DNA of 64,000 bases from Hymenobacter sp. H14-R3 (GTDB lineage Bacteria; Bacteroidota; Bacteroidia; Cytophagales; Hymenobacteraceae). Location of the stretch: positions 62,001-126,000 of the forward strand of contig NZ_JASITD010000009.1 of NCBI RefSeq assembly GCF_030063445.1. Reading direction: 5' to 3'. The position numbers were made by a program, and so were the translations under genes. Position 1 is the first letter of the stretch, and every line of letters begins with the position of its first letter. Of the stretch, positions 16,548-25,470 are shown piece after piece. Under the pieces are notes generated by a model, which was not told the origin of the DNA, did not search any database, and saw only the letters and a program-made list of their open reading frames with translations.

Positions 16548-17855
16548 ATGCGCGCGTGCTTCTGGTTTGGTTGGCGCCGGTTGGGCGGGCTGCTACTAGC
16601 GTTGCTGGTGGGGCTACCTAGCCTTGGCCCGGCCAGTGCGCAGGTAGCAGTGGGCCCGGCACCCACCTTCGCCCTCACTCACCGCGGCCGGCACCAAACG
16701 CGCTTCGCCTACCTTGCGCAGCGCAACCTGGTTATCGTAGCGGCCCGCCTCAATGGGCAAGGGCCGTATAATTTTCTGCTCGATACGGGCGTGGGCACCA
16801 GCCTCATTACCGACCCCCAGGTAGCGAGCCAGCTGCACTTGAGCCGCGGCGAAGAATACCGCATGATGGGCGTGGGCGGAACCGATAGCGGCCTGCGCGC
16901 CTACGAGGCCACCAACGTGCGCGTAACCCTGCCAGGAGCTGAGGCGGCCGGCATGAGCTGGCTGGTGCTCAGCAGCGACGTGCTCGACCTATCGGGCTAC
17001 GTGGGCATGCCCATCCACGGCATTATGGGGTCCGCTTTGTTTCGCTCGTTCGTGGTCATCATTCACTCCGACCAGCACCAGCTAATACTCGCCGACCCCG
17101 CCCGCTACAAAGCCCCCAAGGGCCGCCGCTGGGCCAGCCTGCCGCTGGTGTTCGACCACGACAAGGCCTACCTCTCGGTGGGCGTGCAACAGCTGAATGC
17201 GGCCCCCGATGTCCCGCCCCTGGCCCTGCGCCTGCTGCTCGATACTGGGGCCGGCCACGCCCTCAGCCTCGAAACCTCTGCCGACCAGCGCCTGCGGCTG
17301 CCCGAGCTGCGCCTGCGCACCGACCTGGGGCGGGGCCTCACGGGGCTCATCAGCGGCTCGCTGGGGCGGGTGGCGGCCGTGCAGCTGGGGCGCTACAACC
17401 TGCCCCAGGTGCTCACCTCCTTTCCCGATTCGAGCCAGGTGCACAACCGCCTCTCGGGTACCGAGCGCGCCCGCCACGGCAGCCTCGGCTACGAGGTGCT
17501 CAAGCGCTTCACTACCGTTATCGACTACCCCCACAGCCGGCTGCTGCTGCGCCCTACCACGGCGCTCAGCGAGCCGTTTGAGCACGATATGTGCGGCCTC
17601 GACCTGCTGGCCACCGGCCCCAACTACCGCCAGTACCAGGTGCTGCGCGTGGTGCCCGGCTCGCCGGCCGCTACCGGCGGCGTGGCCGAAGGCGAGGAGC
17701 TGGTCAGTATCAACTTCATTCCGACTTCCTTCCTGTCCATGACCGACCTCAACCACATGCTGCACTCGCAAAACGGCCGCGTGCTGTACCTGGTGCTGCG
17801 CCGGGCCGATGGCGAGCTGCACCCCGTTAGCGTAAAGCTCAAGCGCCAGATATAA
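16548..17855 (+). CDS. Secreted retropepsin-like aspartyl protease with PDZ domain
   Basis: This 435-residue protein has an N-terminal signal peptide ending near GPASAQ. Two aspartyl-protease half-domains each carry a DTG motif (LLDTGVGTSLI near residue 79 and LLLDTGAGHAL near residue 230). A C-terminal PDZ domain contains GSPAATGGVAEGEELVSINF. The arrangement matches Bacteroidota aspartyl protease/PDZ proteins, expected in the periplasm or on the cell surface. The substrate is unknown. It is a probable single-gene unit with its own promoter. Confidence 0.85.
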   Translation: MRACFWFGWRRLGGLLLALLVGLPSLGPASAQVAVGPAPTFALTHRGRHQTRFAYLAQRNLVIVAARLNGQGPYNFLLDTGVGTSLITDPQVASQLHLSRGEEYRMMGVGGTDSGLRAYEATNVRVTLPGAEAAGMSWLVLSSDVLDLSGYVGMPIHGIMGSALFRSFVVIIHSDQHQLILADPARYKAPKGRRWASLPLVFDHDKAYLSVGVQQLNAAPDVPPLALRLLLDTGAGHALSLETSADQRLRLPELRLRTDLGRGLTGLISGSLGRVAAVQLGRYNLPQVLTSFPDSSQVHNRLSGTERARHGSLGYEVLKRFTTVIDYPHSRLLLRPTTALSEPFEHDMCGLDLLATGPNYRQYQVLRVVPGSPAATGGVAEGEELVSINFIPTSFLSMTDLNHMLHSQNGRVLYLVLRRADGELHPVSVKLKRQI

Positions 17856-17956
17856 GCTGGGCGGCGGCGGGGTAAAAAGGTGCTTCAAGCCCTGAATTCC
17901 GTACTTTTTGCCCCCTACGTTGCCCCTATCTTTCGCGGCCGCTCAATTCCCGCTTT

Positions 17957-19132
17957 ATGCCCGCCGCCGCCACCGATTCTGCCACGCTGCCGCCGCCCGA
18001 TATTCGGGCCAATCAGCACATCTACCGCGATTATTTTCGGGAGGAATTTACGCAGACGCTGGACGAGAATTTGTTGCAGCTGCTTGACAGAGTTTGGTTT
18101 AGAACGGAGCTGGTGGGCTTCGATGATTTTCCGCAGCGCAATAATCCCGACCGGCCCCTCATTTTTGCGTCCAACCACTCGGGCATGGCCTTCCCCTGGG
18201 ATGCCATTATTTCGCTCTCGCACCTGTGGCGCCATTTGCTGAGCCGCACCGGCTCGCTGCGCGACCTGCCGCGGCCGCTCTCGGCCCCCATGCTCTCGGC
18301 CACCACGCTGATGAACCCCTACCTGGTGAAGGACTTTTGGAAGAAGTGCGGCAGCGTGGACGCTACCACGCTCAACTTCGAAACCATGATGTACTACCAG
18401 GAGCTCAACCTGATGCTGTACCCCGAGGGCGTGGCCGGCATTGGCAAGGGCTTCAACCGCAAGTACCAGCTTCAGCGCCTGGCTACCAGCATGTTGCGCA
18501 TGAGCCTGCTGCACAGCACCGACATCATCCCCTTCTACTGTATCAACGGCGAGTACCTCAACCCCTACGCCTACAGCTTCGACTGGATAAACCGACTGGT
18601 GAAGAAAATCGGCATCCCGTTTTTGCCCATCACGCTGCTGCTGCTGCTGATGGTGGTGCAGCCCTGGATTTTTTACCTGGCCCTGCCCGCCAAGCTCACC
18701 TTCGTAATGGGCACCCGCATCCGACCCAGCACCCTCACCACTAAAAAGCACGACGAGCTGACCCGCGAAGAGTACCTGGCCCTAAGCGAGCAAGTGCGCC
18801 AATTGATGCAGGCAGAAATGGACGCCGCTGTGCTAGCCCACGGCCAGCACCCCTACCAGTGGCGCGAGCTGTGGCAGCGCATGAAGGAAAACCGCCGCTA
18901 CTTCCCGTTCTTCCTGCCTTTTGCCTGGCCCGCCGCCTTCGCCGAGTTCGAGCGCCGCTACGTCACCAACGGCGAGCGCGACTTCGACATGCAGCTCGAC
19001 CGGCCCGGCACGTTCTGGAAGCTGCTGTGGCGCAACCCCTTGGTGCTGGCCTATTTTATTCCGGTGCTGGGCTGGATACCGCTGGCCATCAAGGGTTACC
19101 GGGGCCACAAGCTGCGGAGTAAGCACGTATAA
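17957..19132 (+). CDS. MGAT/DGAT-like lysophospholipid acyltransferase family protein
   Basis: This 391-residue protein has a PlsC/LPLAT-type core. The acceptor motif is NHSGMAFPWDA, with more residues between H and D than the usual HxxxxD, a variant typical of MGAT/DGAT-like members. The second motif is LYPEGVAGIGKG. A hydrophobic segment follows near residue 225 (ITLLLLLMVVQPWIFYLAL), and another helical stretch lies near the C-terminus. It probably transfers fatty acyl chains to glycerolipids at the inner membrane; the exact acceptor is unknown. A TATCTTTC box at 17926-17933 with a TTG 16 bases upstream may be its promoter. Confidence 0.8.
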   Translation: MPAAATDSATLPPPDIRANQHIYRDYFREEFTQTLDENLLQLLDRVWFRTELVGFDDFPQRNNPDRPLIFASNHSGMAFPWDAIISLSHLWRHLLSRTGSLRDLPRPLSAPMLSATTLMNPYLVKDFWKKCGSVDATTLNFETMMYYQELNLMLYPEGVAGIGKGFNRKYQLQRLATSMLRMSLLHSTDIIPFYCINGEYLNPYAYSFDWINRLVKKIGIPFLPITLLLLLMVVQPWIFYLALPAKLTFVMGTRIRPSTLTTKKHDELTREEYLALSEQVRQLMQAEMDAAVLAHGQHPYQWRELWQRMKENRRYFPFFLPFAWPAAFAEFERRYVTNGERDFDMQLDRPGTFWKLLWRNPLVLAYFIPVLGWIPLAIKGYRGHKLRSKHV

Positions 19133-19288
19133 TAGCCTGCCAGCTACCTATATTGCGCGCCCGGACTGGTTATGCGGAGCAGCAAGCGTAGGTTTGCGGC
19201 AAGTAGTCGGCTTGCATACTAGTTGCTCGGGCCAACGCAGTCAGTTTCAACTTCTTCAACTTCCCCTCCCTTCACTTTCTTTTCACTC

Positions 19289-19786
19289 ATGGACGACCTG
19301 TTTAAGAAATTCATCAACACCGGCGTGGGCTTTCTCTCGCAGGGTAACAAGGCCATGCAAACCGCCATCGAAAAGCTGGTGAAAGAAAGCAAGCTCTCGG
19401 AGCAGGAGGGCAAAAAGATAGTGGACGACCTGCTCAAAAACAGCGAAAGCAAGCGCGCCGACCTCGAAAAGCAGTTCAAAGGCCTCACCGAAGACCTCAA
19501 AAGCCGCGTAGGCCTCAACGCGGACGGCAAGAAAGCGGCCGCCGCCAGCAAGCCCAAAGCCGCCGCCGCGAAGCCCGCCGCCAAAGCTGCTCCTGCCAAG
19601 CCCGCCGCCGCCAAAAAGCCCGCCACCAGCACCACCGCCAAAGTGGCCGGTACCGTTAAGAAGGCCGCCGATAAAGTGAGCGACGCCGCCAGCAAAACCC
19701 AGCATTCGGCCGCCGCCAAAGCCGGCGCTACTAAGAAGGCCGCTGCTAAAACAGCTGGCGAGGATAATGCACAAGATGCTGATTAG
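19289..19786 (+). CDS. Phasin-like protein with histone-H1-like Lys/Ala tail
   Basis: This 165-residue protein has two distinct halves. Residues 1 to about 75 form amphipathic helices (LFKKFINTGVGFLSQGNKAM, LSEQEGKKIVDDLLKNSE) like the polyhydroxyalkanoate-granule and phasin family. The rest is a repetitive Ala/Lys/Pro tail (KPKAAAAKPAAKAAPAKPAA) resembling PhaF or eukaryotic linker histones, which could bind DNA. A protein tethering granules to the nucleoid is one plausible role, but no pha genes are in the window. I use the ATG at 19289 (MDDLFKKF). A strong terminator follows. Confidence 0.75.
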   Translation: MDDLFKKFINTGVGFLSQGNKAMQTAIEKLVKESKLSEQEGKKIVDDLLKNSESKRADLEKQFKGLTEDLKSRVGLNADGKKAAAASKPKAAAAKPAAKAAPAKPAAAKKPATSTTAKVAGTVKKAADKVSDAASKTQHSAAAKAGATKKAAAKTAGEDNAQDAD

Positions 19787-19806
19787 CTGATGATTGTGGA
19801 AAATAT

Positions 19807-19843
19807 AAAAGGCCCCGCTGCACCATGCAACGGGGCCTTTTAC
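19807..19843 (+). terminator. Rho-independent terminator of the phasin-like gene
   Basis: A stem of AAAAGGCCCCG and CGGGGCCTTTT with an inner TGCA/TGCA pairing lies 20 bases after the stop. The symmetric A- and T-runs allow function on both strands. Confidence 0.85.
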
Positions 19844-19852
19844 GATTGTAAA

Positions 19853-19916
19853 ACGGGGTGGTACTCCGTTTGTCATCAGCGCAAATCGGGCAACGACAAA
19901 CGGAGTACCACCCCGT
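19853..19916. repeat. Perfect inverted repeat, 22-bp arms
   Basis: Arms 19853-19874 and 19895-19916 are identical in 22 of 22 positions (ACGGGGTGGTACTCCGTTTG and its complement) around a 20-base loop. It ends seven bases from the stop of the pyruvate dehydrogenase gene, and sits beside the separate terminator at 19807-19843. Confidence 0.92.
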
Positions 19917-19922
19917 CTTACC

Positions 19923-20906
19923 CTACGCCTTGGCGTAGGTTACTTCTTTCACGGCTTTCAGGATGCGGGCCACGTTGGGTAGCGACGCTTCGATGAGGGT
20001 GGGGGCGTAGGGCAGGGGCACATCGGCGCAGGTGATGCGGATAACCGGCGCGTCGAGGTAGTCGAAGGCGCGGCGCTGCACCATGTAGGCCAGCTCGCCC
20101 GAGATGCTAGCCAACGGCCAGGCCTCTTCGATAACCACCAGGCGGTTGGTTTTCTTCACCGAGTTGATGAGCGTATCGTAATCGATGGGGCGCACCGAGC
20201 GCAGGTCGATTACCTCGGCCGAGATGCCTTCCTTGGCTAGCTCATCGGCGGCGGTGTAGAGCAGCTTCATCATTTTGCCGAAGCTCACCAGCGTTACATC
20301 CTTGCCTTCGCGCACGATGTTGGCCTTGCCGATTTCGAGGATGTATTCCTCTTCCGGCACCTCGCCCTTATCGCCGTACATCAGCTCCGACTCCATGAAA
20401 ATAACCGGGTCGGGGTCGCGGATGGAGGCTTTCAGCAAGCCCTTGGCGTCGTAGGGGTTGGAGGGTACTACTACCTTGAGGCCGGGGCAGTTAGCAAACC
20501 AGTTCTCGAAGTTTTGCGAGTGCTGCGACGACAGCATGCCGGCGTTGCCGGTGGGCCCGCGAAACACGATGGGGCAGGAGTACTGCCCGCCCGACATCGA
20601 GTGGATTTTAGCCGCCGAGTTAATCACTTGGTCGATGGCCACCAACGAGAAGTTGAAGGTCATAAACTCGATAATCGGCTTGAGGCCGTTGGCGGCCGCG
20701 CCCACCCCGATGCCGGCAAAGCCCAGCTCGGCAATCGGCGTATCAATCACGCGCTCAGGGCCAAACTCGTCGAGCATGCCCTGGCTCACCTTGTAGGCCC
20801 CGTTGTATTCGGCCACTTCCTCGCCCATCAGAAAAACGGAGGGGTCGCGGCGCATTTCTTCGTTCATGGCCTCACGCAGGGCCTCGCGGAATTGAATGGT
20901 ACGCAT
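19923..20906 (-). CDS. pdhB: Pyruvate dehydrogenase E1 component, beta subunit
   Basis: This 327-residue protein has the transketolase pyrimidine-binding and C-terminal domains of E1 beta. Recognisable segments are [37 protein letters not shown] and the C-terminal [16 protein letters not shown]. With the alpha subunit it uses thiamine diphosphate to decarboxylate pyruvate and pass the acetyl group to lipoyl-E2. The alpha subunit is not adjacent here. Branched-chain 2-oxoacid dehydrogenase E1 beta is similar, but the sequence fits the pyruvate enzyme of Bacteroidota. Cytoplasmic. Confidence 0.92.
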   Translation of the reverse strand: MRTIQFREALREAMNEEMRRDPSVFLMGEEVAEYNGAYKVSQGMLDEFGPERVIDTPIAELGFAGIGVGAAANGLKPIIEFMTFNFSLVAIDQVINSAAKIHSMSGGQYSCPIVFRGPTGNAGMLSSQHSQNFENWFANCPGLKVVVPSNPYDAKGLLKASIRDPDPVIFMESELMYGDKGEVPEEEYILEIGKANIVREGKDVTLVSFGKMMKLLYTAADELAKEGISAEVIDLRSVRPIDYDTLINSVKKTNRLVVIEEAWPLASISGELAYMVQRRAFDYLDAPVIRITCADVPLPYAPTLIEASLPNVARILKAVKEVTYAKA

Positions 20907-21149
20907 CTCTTAGAATAAGTTAACGTGGTAAAGTTAAGGCACGGGCGCGGGTAACAAAGCCAGAAATTTGCCCGGCGGCCCCCTGTTATTGCCACCGGGC
21001 GGGTTAAACCCAGCTTATCTGGGCTCGCCCTATCTGCGCCGCGTTCGGCACGCTGTCCTTTTTTATCTGGCTCAGAAGTAAAAGGGTTCCTATGTAAGGC
21101 TCCCCGAATGGTTTGGCGGCGTTGAGCTTGGGCTAGCAGCCCTGCCGCC

Positions 21150-21998
21150 CTAGGCCGAGTGCCAGTTGTGCTTGGTGAGCTTATTAGTGAGGCTGGCAGG
21201 TACCACATTCAAGGTGAGCACCTCGCCTAGCTTTTCAAGCACCACCATGCAGCCGGCGGGCAGCACGCCGCTGGGCCCAAACTCTAGCTCCTTGATTTTG
21301 ACCGTCGTTGTGAGGCCGTTGCTGTTTGGAGTGAGTTGAAAGGGCTCGCCCGTGTGGCCGTGAAAATGATACGTAAACACCACTTCGTCAAGTAGTTGCT
21401 GAATATCGGCCATGCCGTAGCCGCGTTGGCTGGCATCGTCTTTATCGTGGGTGAGCAGCACGTCGAACAGCTGCTTGGTTTTGTGCAGCCGCCGCAGGGC
21501 TTTCTGCTCGTACTCCTGAATAAAGCGCTTGTCGCGGCGGCCCTTGCGGTCGCCGATGCGCCCGATGCCCACAAAAGTCAGCTCCTCGTGCCCGGTGCGG
21601 TAGTGCTGCGGCCAGCCGGTTTTGCACACCCACACCCGCTCGTACGCATCAATCGGAAACAGTGGCGCCTCAGGGTGTTGGGCTTCCAGCTGGTCGAGGT
21701 AGTCGTGGTCTTCGTGGTTGCCCCGCACGCAGAGCATGCGCAGGCCCAGCTCCTCCAGAAAATGCCGGATGGCGGGCTTGTCGGCTGCAAAGTCGTCGTG
21801 AAAGCCCAGCTCATCGCGGTCGCGGGCGGCATGGCGCAGCGTAGCCTTATCAAGCGTTTCCAGCCGGGGGTAGGCCCCCAAATCACCGCACTGCAAGATA
21901 ACGTCGAGCTTGTGGCCGGTTTCCCGCTGGTAAAGGTCTGCTAGCTTGAAGGGCAGTAGCAGCTTGCCGTGCACATCGGCAAATAAGGCAGCTCTCAT
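21150..21998 (-). CDS. Calcineurin-like metallophosphoesterase
   Basis: This 282-residue protein shows the metallophosphoesterase ligand series: FADVHGKLL (DxH), LQCGDLG (GD), VRGNHEDHDYLD (GNH[E/D]), TFVGIGRIG, and later LLTHDKDD and TYHFHGHTGEP (GHxH-like). It binds two metal ions and hydrolyses a phosphoester; the substrate cannot be read from the sequence. No signal peptide, so probably cytoplasmic. The ATG at 21998 gives a normal family N-terminus. Confidence 0.85.
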   Translation of the reverse strand: MRAALFADVHGKLLLPFKLADLYQRETGHKLDVILQCGDLGAYPRLETLDKATLRHAARDRDELGFHDDFAADKPAIRHFLEELGLRMLCVRGNHEDHDYLDQLEAQHPEAPLFPIDAYERVWVCKTGWPQHYRTGHEELTFVGIGRIGDRKGRRDKRFIQEYEQKALRRLHKTKQLFDVLLTHDKDDASQRGYGMADIQQLLDEVVFTYHFHGHTGEPFQLTPNSNGLTTTVKIKELEFGPSGVLPAGCMVVLEKLGEVLTLNVVPASLTNKLTKHNWHSA

Positions 21999-22067
21999 AA
22001 AATAAAGCAGTTTTCAGGGTGGGGTTACGCGCCCCGGTCCGCCGGCGCAGCCGGCCGACCGGGCAAC

Positions 22068-23882
22068 TTACTTCAGCGCTTCCCGAAACGCCTGGCCCTG
22101 CACGTAGTTCTGAAACTCCAGGTCTTCGGTGGCCTGGGTGGCGAGGTCGCGGTTGAACTGCACGGCCTGGCGCAGCTCGGCGGCCAACGTAGCTTGGTCG
22201 TGGCGGCGGGCGGCGGCCACGGCCAGGCCGTAGTGCGGGGCGGCGGCCTGGGGGCGTAGGTCGAGAGCCAGGCGATACTGGGCGGCGGCCGCGTCGTAGG
22301 CCCCGCTTTGTACCAGCACCAGGCCCTGGTTCAGGTAGTTCTGGTAGCTGGGGCCGGCCAGGCGCAGGCTGGTGAGCGCCTGCTCGGGCTGGCCCACTTG
22401 AATTTCGAGGGCCGCCTTATCCGAAAAAACCTTGCGCAGAATGGCGCGCGGCCCCCCCAGCTTAATGGCGTAGTCGTAGTCTTGCAGGGCCTCCAGGCGC
22501 TCCTGGGCGTGGTGGTGGGCCGAGGCAGCGCGGTAAAACAGCTCGGCCGTGGGGTGGCGGTGGGCGGCCAGCGTGAAGTTGACGGCCGCCCGGTGGTAGT
22601 AGTTCTGCTGCACTTTCAGGCTCGACTCTTTTTCGGCGCGCAGGGCCAGCACGGTGCCCAGGTTGTAAAACGCCTCCCAGCGGGCGGTGCTGGCGGCAGA
22701 CAGTTCATAAATGCGCTGCTTCTCGGCCAGCAAGGGCGTGAGGGTGGCTGAGTAGCGCAGCTCCTCGGGCGTGAGGACGTCGAGGGCGGCTTCCTTTTCC
22801 AGGATTTTCTTGCTCAAAATGTACACCTCCGAGTCGTAGCGCGGCGCGGCGGTGTAGGTCACAGCCACCGTGCCCCAGCGCAGCACCGGATAGATATAAT
22901 CCTCCAGATAATCGAAGTAGCTGAGCTTGTGCAGCGCCTTTTCCTTCTGGGCAAACGTGCCGCGCGTGTCGTTGATGATGCTCACCACCGAGTCTTGCTG
23001 CGCGGGCTTCAGCACCGAGTTCTGCACCTGGTTGAGCAGCAACTCCCAGCTGTTGCGGTAAGCCAGAGTATCAAACTTAATGTTCTCTACGCTATTAAGA
23101 TACGAAAAACCTTTCACGCGCTGCTTGTAGTAGTAAAGCAGCATTTTGACGCGCTTGCTGGCCAGCGCCGGCTGGTGGGCATCGGTAGAGTCGGGCGAGT
23201 GGCCGGCCGCGATGAGCACCCGCTGGGTGTGCTGGTTCTGGTCGATGAGGTCTTCGAGCGCCGCAATGTTGGTGCCCAAGTGCGAGCGGATAAACCACTG
23301 GCCCTGGTCGAAGAAAAGCGGCAGCGTGCGGGTGCCGCTCATCACGTTGCTGGCCGACTCGGGCAGCAGCGCCAGCAGCGTATCCTCGATGACCACGCGG
23401 CGAGCCGGGTCGGCAATGCCGCGGGCCACCAGGGTCTCCGTTTTGGCGGTCAGCACCTTGCCGTGGGGTTTTAGCTCGCGCACCTGGCCGCGGGCCATGA
23501 GCTGGCCCGGCGAGCGCTGCGGCGTGTTGGCAATGGTGAAGCGTCGGCGGCTCACCAGCCGGCCCTTCACCGAGTCATCGTAGGTGAATTCGCTGGAGGC
23601 AAACGAGAGGCGGCCCACCGTGTCGAGGCGCAGGTCGTGGTCGTATTTGTAGGTGAGCAGTACCTCGTACACGGCCCCCTTGTGCAGGTGCTTGCCCGCC
23701 ACGCGGGCGGTGGCCTCGAAGGGCACGGCCTCGCCCACGGCCGTGAGCGGAGCGGGCTCCACGGTAACGCGGCGGCCGTTTTCGGCCACTTGCAGCATCT
23801 TGGGGAGGGGTGAGCAGCCGGTGAGCAGCAGGGCCAGGAGCAGGCTCGCCCAGTGGAGCTTACTTGTTGAGTATGAACGCAA
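22068..23882 (-). CDS. Large lipoprotein with OmpA-like and TPR regions
   Basis: This 604-residue protein begins with a lipoprotein signal whose lipobox is LLTGC near residue 22. A middle segment (RVLIAAGHSPDSTDAHQPAL, then ASKRVKMLL) looks like a degenerate OmpA-type peptidoglycan-binding motif. The C-terminal third contains tetratricopeptide repeats (EAFYNLGTVLALRAEKE, AVNFTLAAHRHPTAELFYRA, AAAQYRLALDLRPQAAAPHY). It is probably anchored in the outer membrane facing the periplasm. Combined OmpA-like and TPR proteins occur in envelope assemblies, including T9SS-associated ones, but I cannot assign a specific role. Single gene, about 70 bases from its neighbour. Confidence 0.75.
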   Translation of the reverse strand: MRSYSTSKLHWASLLLALLLTGCSPLPKMLQVAENGRRVTVEPAPLTAVGEAVPFEATARVAGKHLHKGAVYEVLLTYKYDHDLRLDTVGRLSFASSEFTYDDSVKGRLVSRRRFTIANTPQRSPGQLMARGQVRELKPHGKVLTAKTETLVARGIADPARRVVIEDTLLALLPESASNVMSGTRTLPLFFDQGQWFIRSHLGTNIAALEDLIDQNQHTQRVLIAAGHSPDSTDAHQPALASKRVKMLLYYYKQRVKGFSYLNSVENIKFDTLAYRNSWELLLNQVQNSVLKPAQQDSVVSIINDTRGTFAQKEKALHKLSYFDYLEDYIYPVLRWGTVAVTYTAAPRYDSEVYILSKKILEKEAALDVLTPEELRYSATLTPLLAEKQRIYELSAASTARWEAFYNLGTVLALRAEKESSLKVQQNYYHRAAVNFTLAAHRHPTAELFYRAASAHHHAQERLEALQDYDYAIKLGGPRAILRKVFSDKAALEIQVGQPEQALTSLRLAGPSYQNYLNQGLVLVQSGAYDAAAAQYRLALDLRPQAAAPHYGLAVAAARRHDQATLAAELRQAVQFNRDLATQATEDLEFQNYVQGQAFREALK

Positions 23883-24025
23883 ATCGAAAAAAGTTGACGG
23901 CAGCTAGCGGAAGCCGGGCAACAACCCGGCCCGCGCCTTAACGTAAGACGTAGCCTAACGTTTGCCGCTGGTTAAGTTGTATCTTGGCCCGGCAAAGTTG
24001 CACCGCATCGCCTAAACCCTCCTCT

Positions 24026-24244
24026 ATGAACCGCTTTACTGACTTCATCGAAGCGCAGTCTTTTGGGCTGTGCTCGGCCCTGGGGCAGCGCTGGGGCTTC
24101 AGCACGCGCAGCATCCGGCTCTCGTTCGTCTACGCCTCGTTCTTCACGTTTGGCTCGCCCATCGTGTTATATTTCGCCGGGGTTTTCTGGATGAATATCC
24201 GCCGCGCCTGGCGCCAGCAGCGCAGCACCGTCTGGGATTTGTAG
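24026..24244 (+). CDS. PspC-domain small membrane protein
   Basis: A 72-residue protein with the PspC pattern: a short soluble start (MNRFTDFIEAQSFGLCSALG), the motif RWGFSTRSIRLSFVYASFF, and one transmembrane helix (FGSPIVLYFAGVFW). PspC proteins sit in the inner membrane and in enterobacteria help sense envelope stress; here the other psp genes are missing. I use the ATG at 24026. The stop is three bases from the 37-bp inverted repeat. Confidence 0.82.
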   Translation: MNRFTDFIEAQSFGLCSALGQRWGFSTRSIRLSFVYASFFTFGSPIVLYFAGVFWMNIRRAWRQQRSTVWDL

Positions 24245-24246
24245 TG

Positions 24247-24350
24247 GAATTAGAAATTAAAAATGAAGAATTAAAGATGGGCCGCTCAAATCTCGCTTAT
24301 TGAGGTATTGAGTGGCCCATCTTTAATTCTTCATTTTTAATTTCTAATTC
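24247..24350. repeat. Perfect inverted repeat, 37-bp purine-rich arms
   Basis: Arms 24247-24283 and 24314-24350 match at all 37 positions. The arm starts GAATTAGAAATTAAAAATGA and ends GATGGGCC. The inner 30 bases are also partly self-complementary. The right arm supplies the last four codons (GIRN) and the TAA stop of the glycosyltransferase gene. Confidence 0.95.
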
Positions 24351-25470
24351 CCAATTGCGAGAATTTTTTCTTACTCTGCGCAAAATACGCCCACACCAGG
24401 CTGCCCGCGTAGGTGCCGGCACGTTGCCGCACCAGCAGGCGCGGCCGGGTCAGGAGGCGGCGCTGCCGCCAGTAGCCCAGCTTCTGGAAAAAGTGCCAAT
24501 GCGCCCGGCCCACGGCCTGCGCCTCGGGCCAGTTGCCAGCCAGCAAAAAGCGCAGGGCCGCTACCCAGTCGAGCAGCAGGCGCAGCGCAAAGGCGCTGGC
24601 TAACTCGCTGGGAGCCGAGTTCTTATATAGCAGCGCCAGCCCGTTGCGAAAGTTGAGGTAGGTTTTGCGGGGGCTGGCTTTGGGGAGGGTGCCGCCGCCC
24701 ACGTGGTGCACGCGGGCCCCGCCGTGGTACCATATTTCGTGGCCCGCATTCTGGGCGCGCCAGCAGAAGTCGATTTCCTCCATGTGGGCAAAAAAGGCGG
24801 GCTCCAGGCCACCCAGCTCGCGCCAGGCGCTGGCCCGCACCAGGCAGCAGGCCCCGCTGGCCCAGGCCACGGGGCGCGGGTCGTCGTACTGGCCGCGGTC
24901 GGTTTCGAGGGTGTCGAAGAGGCGGCCCCGGCAAAAGGGGTACGCCAGCCGGTCGAGGTAGCCGCCGCCGCCGCCCGCGTGCTCAAACAGCGTGGGGTCG
25001 CTGTGGGCCAGTATCTTGGGCTGCACGGCGGCAATGCGGGGGTTGGCTAGCAGCAGCGCGCGCAGGGGCGGCAGCCAGCCGGGCTGCACGTCCACATCAG
25101 AGTTGAGCAGCACAAAAAATGGGTAGTCCAGCCGGGCCAGCGCTTGGTTGTAGCCTTCGCAAAAGCCCAGGTTTTCGTCAAACAGCAGCAATTCCACTGC
25201 TGGGAAGCCGTGGCGCAGCAGCGGCACCGAGTCGTCGGTAGAGGCATTGTCGGCCACTACCACGCGGGCTCCGGCCGCGTGGGCCAGCACACCGGGCAAA
25301 AACTGCCGCAGAAAGTGCTCGCCGTTGTAGTTAAGAATTACAATGGCCACATCGGACGCGGAGCCTGCTTGGGAATTGGGAAGGAGGAAGGAGGAATTTC
25401 CCGAAATATTTCCCGGGGGTAATTCCTCCTTCCTCCTTCCCAATTCTAAATCCAAATTCTCAGCTGCCAA
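24337..25470 (-). CDS. Family 2 glycosyltransferase
   Basis: A GT-A-fold transferase of about 330-377 residues. The catalytic region begins VAIVILNYNGEHFL, with VVADNASTDDSV, the DxD-like LLNSDVDVQPGW, and the acceptor-side FFAHMEEIDFCWRAQ. It resembles rhamnosyl- and other sugar-transferases of cell-surface polysaccharide synthesis. A hydrophobic segment near the C-terminus may contact the membrane. The start is uncertain: the longest frame begins at 25470 overlapping the end of ybaB by 11 bases and reads through the inverted repeat at 25373-25446, producing a non-homologous N-terminus. A GTG at 25350 (VAIVILNYN) would exclude the repeat. The C-terminus is also encoded by a repeat arm. Confidence 0.85.
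   Translation of the reverse strand: MAAENLDLELGRRKEELPPGNISGNSSFLLPNSQAGSASDVAIVILNYNGEHFLRQFLPGVLAHAAGARVVVADNASTDDSVPLLRHGFPAVELLLFDENLGFCEGYNQALARLDYPFFVLLNSDVDVQPGWLPPLRALLLANPRIAAVQPKILAHSDPTLFEHAGGGGGYLDRLAYPFCRGRLFDTLETDRGQYDDPRPVAWASGACCLVRASAWRELGGLEPAFFAHMEEIDFCWRAQNAGHEIWYHGGARVHHVGGGTLPKASPRKTYLNFRNGLALLYKNSAPSELASAFALRLLLDWVAALRFLLAGNWPEAQAVGRAHWHFFQKLGYWRQRRLLTRPRLLVRQRAGTYAGSLVWAYFAQSKKKFSQLGIRN
25373..25446. repeat. Inverted repeat, 26-bp arms, at the ybaB / glycosyltransferase junction
   Basis: Arms 25373-25398 and 25421-25446 (GAATTGGGAAGGAGGAAGGA and complement) are perfect. The first arm is similar in style to the one at 24247. It lies between ybaB and the conserved part of the glycosyltransferase, inside the longest possible reading frame. 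Confidence 0.9.
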
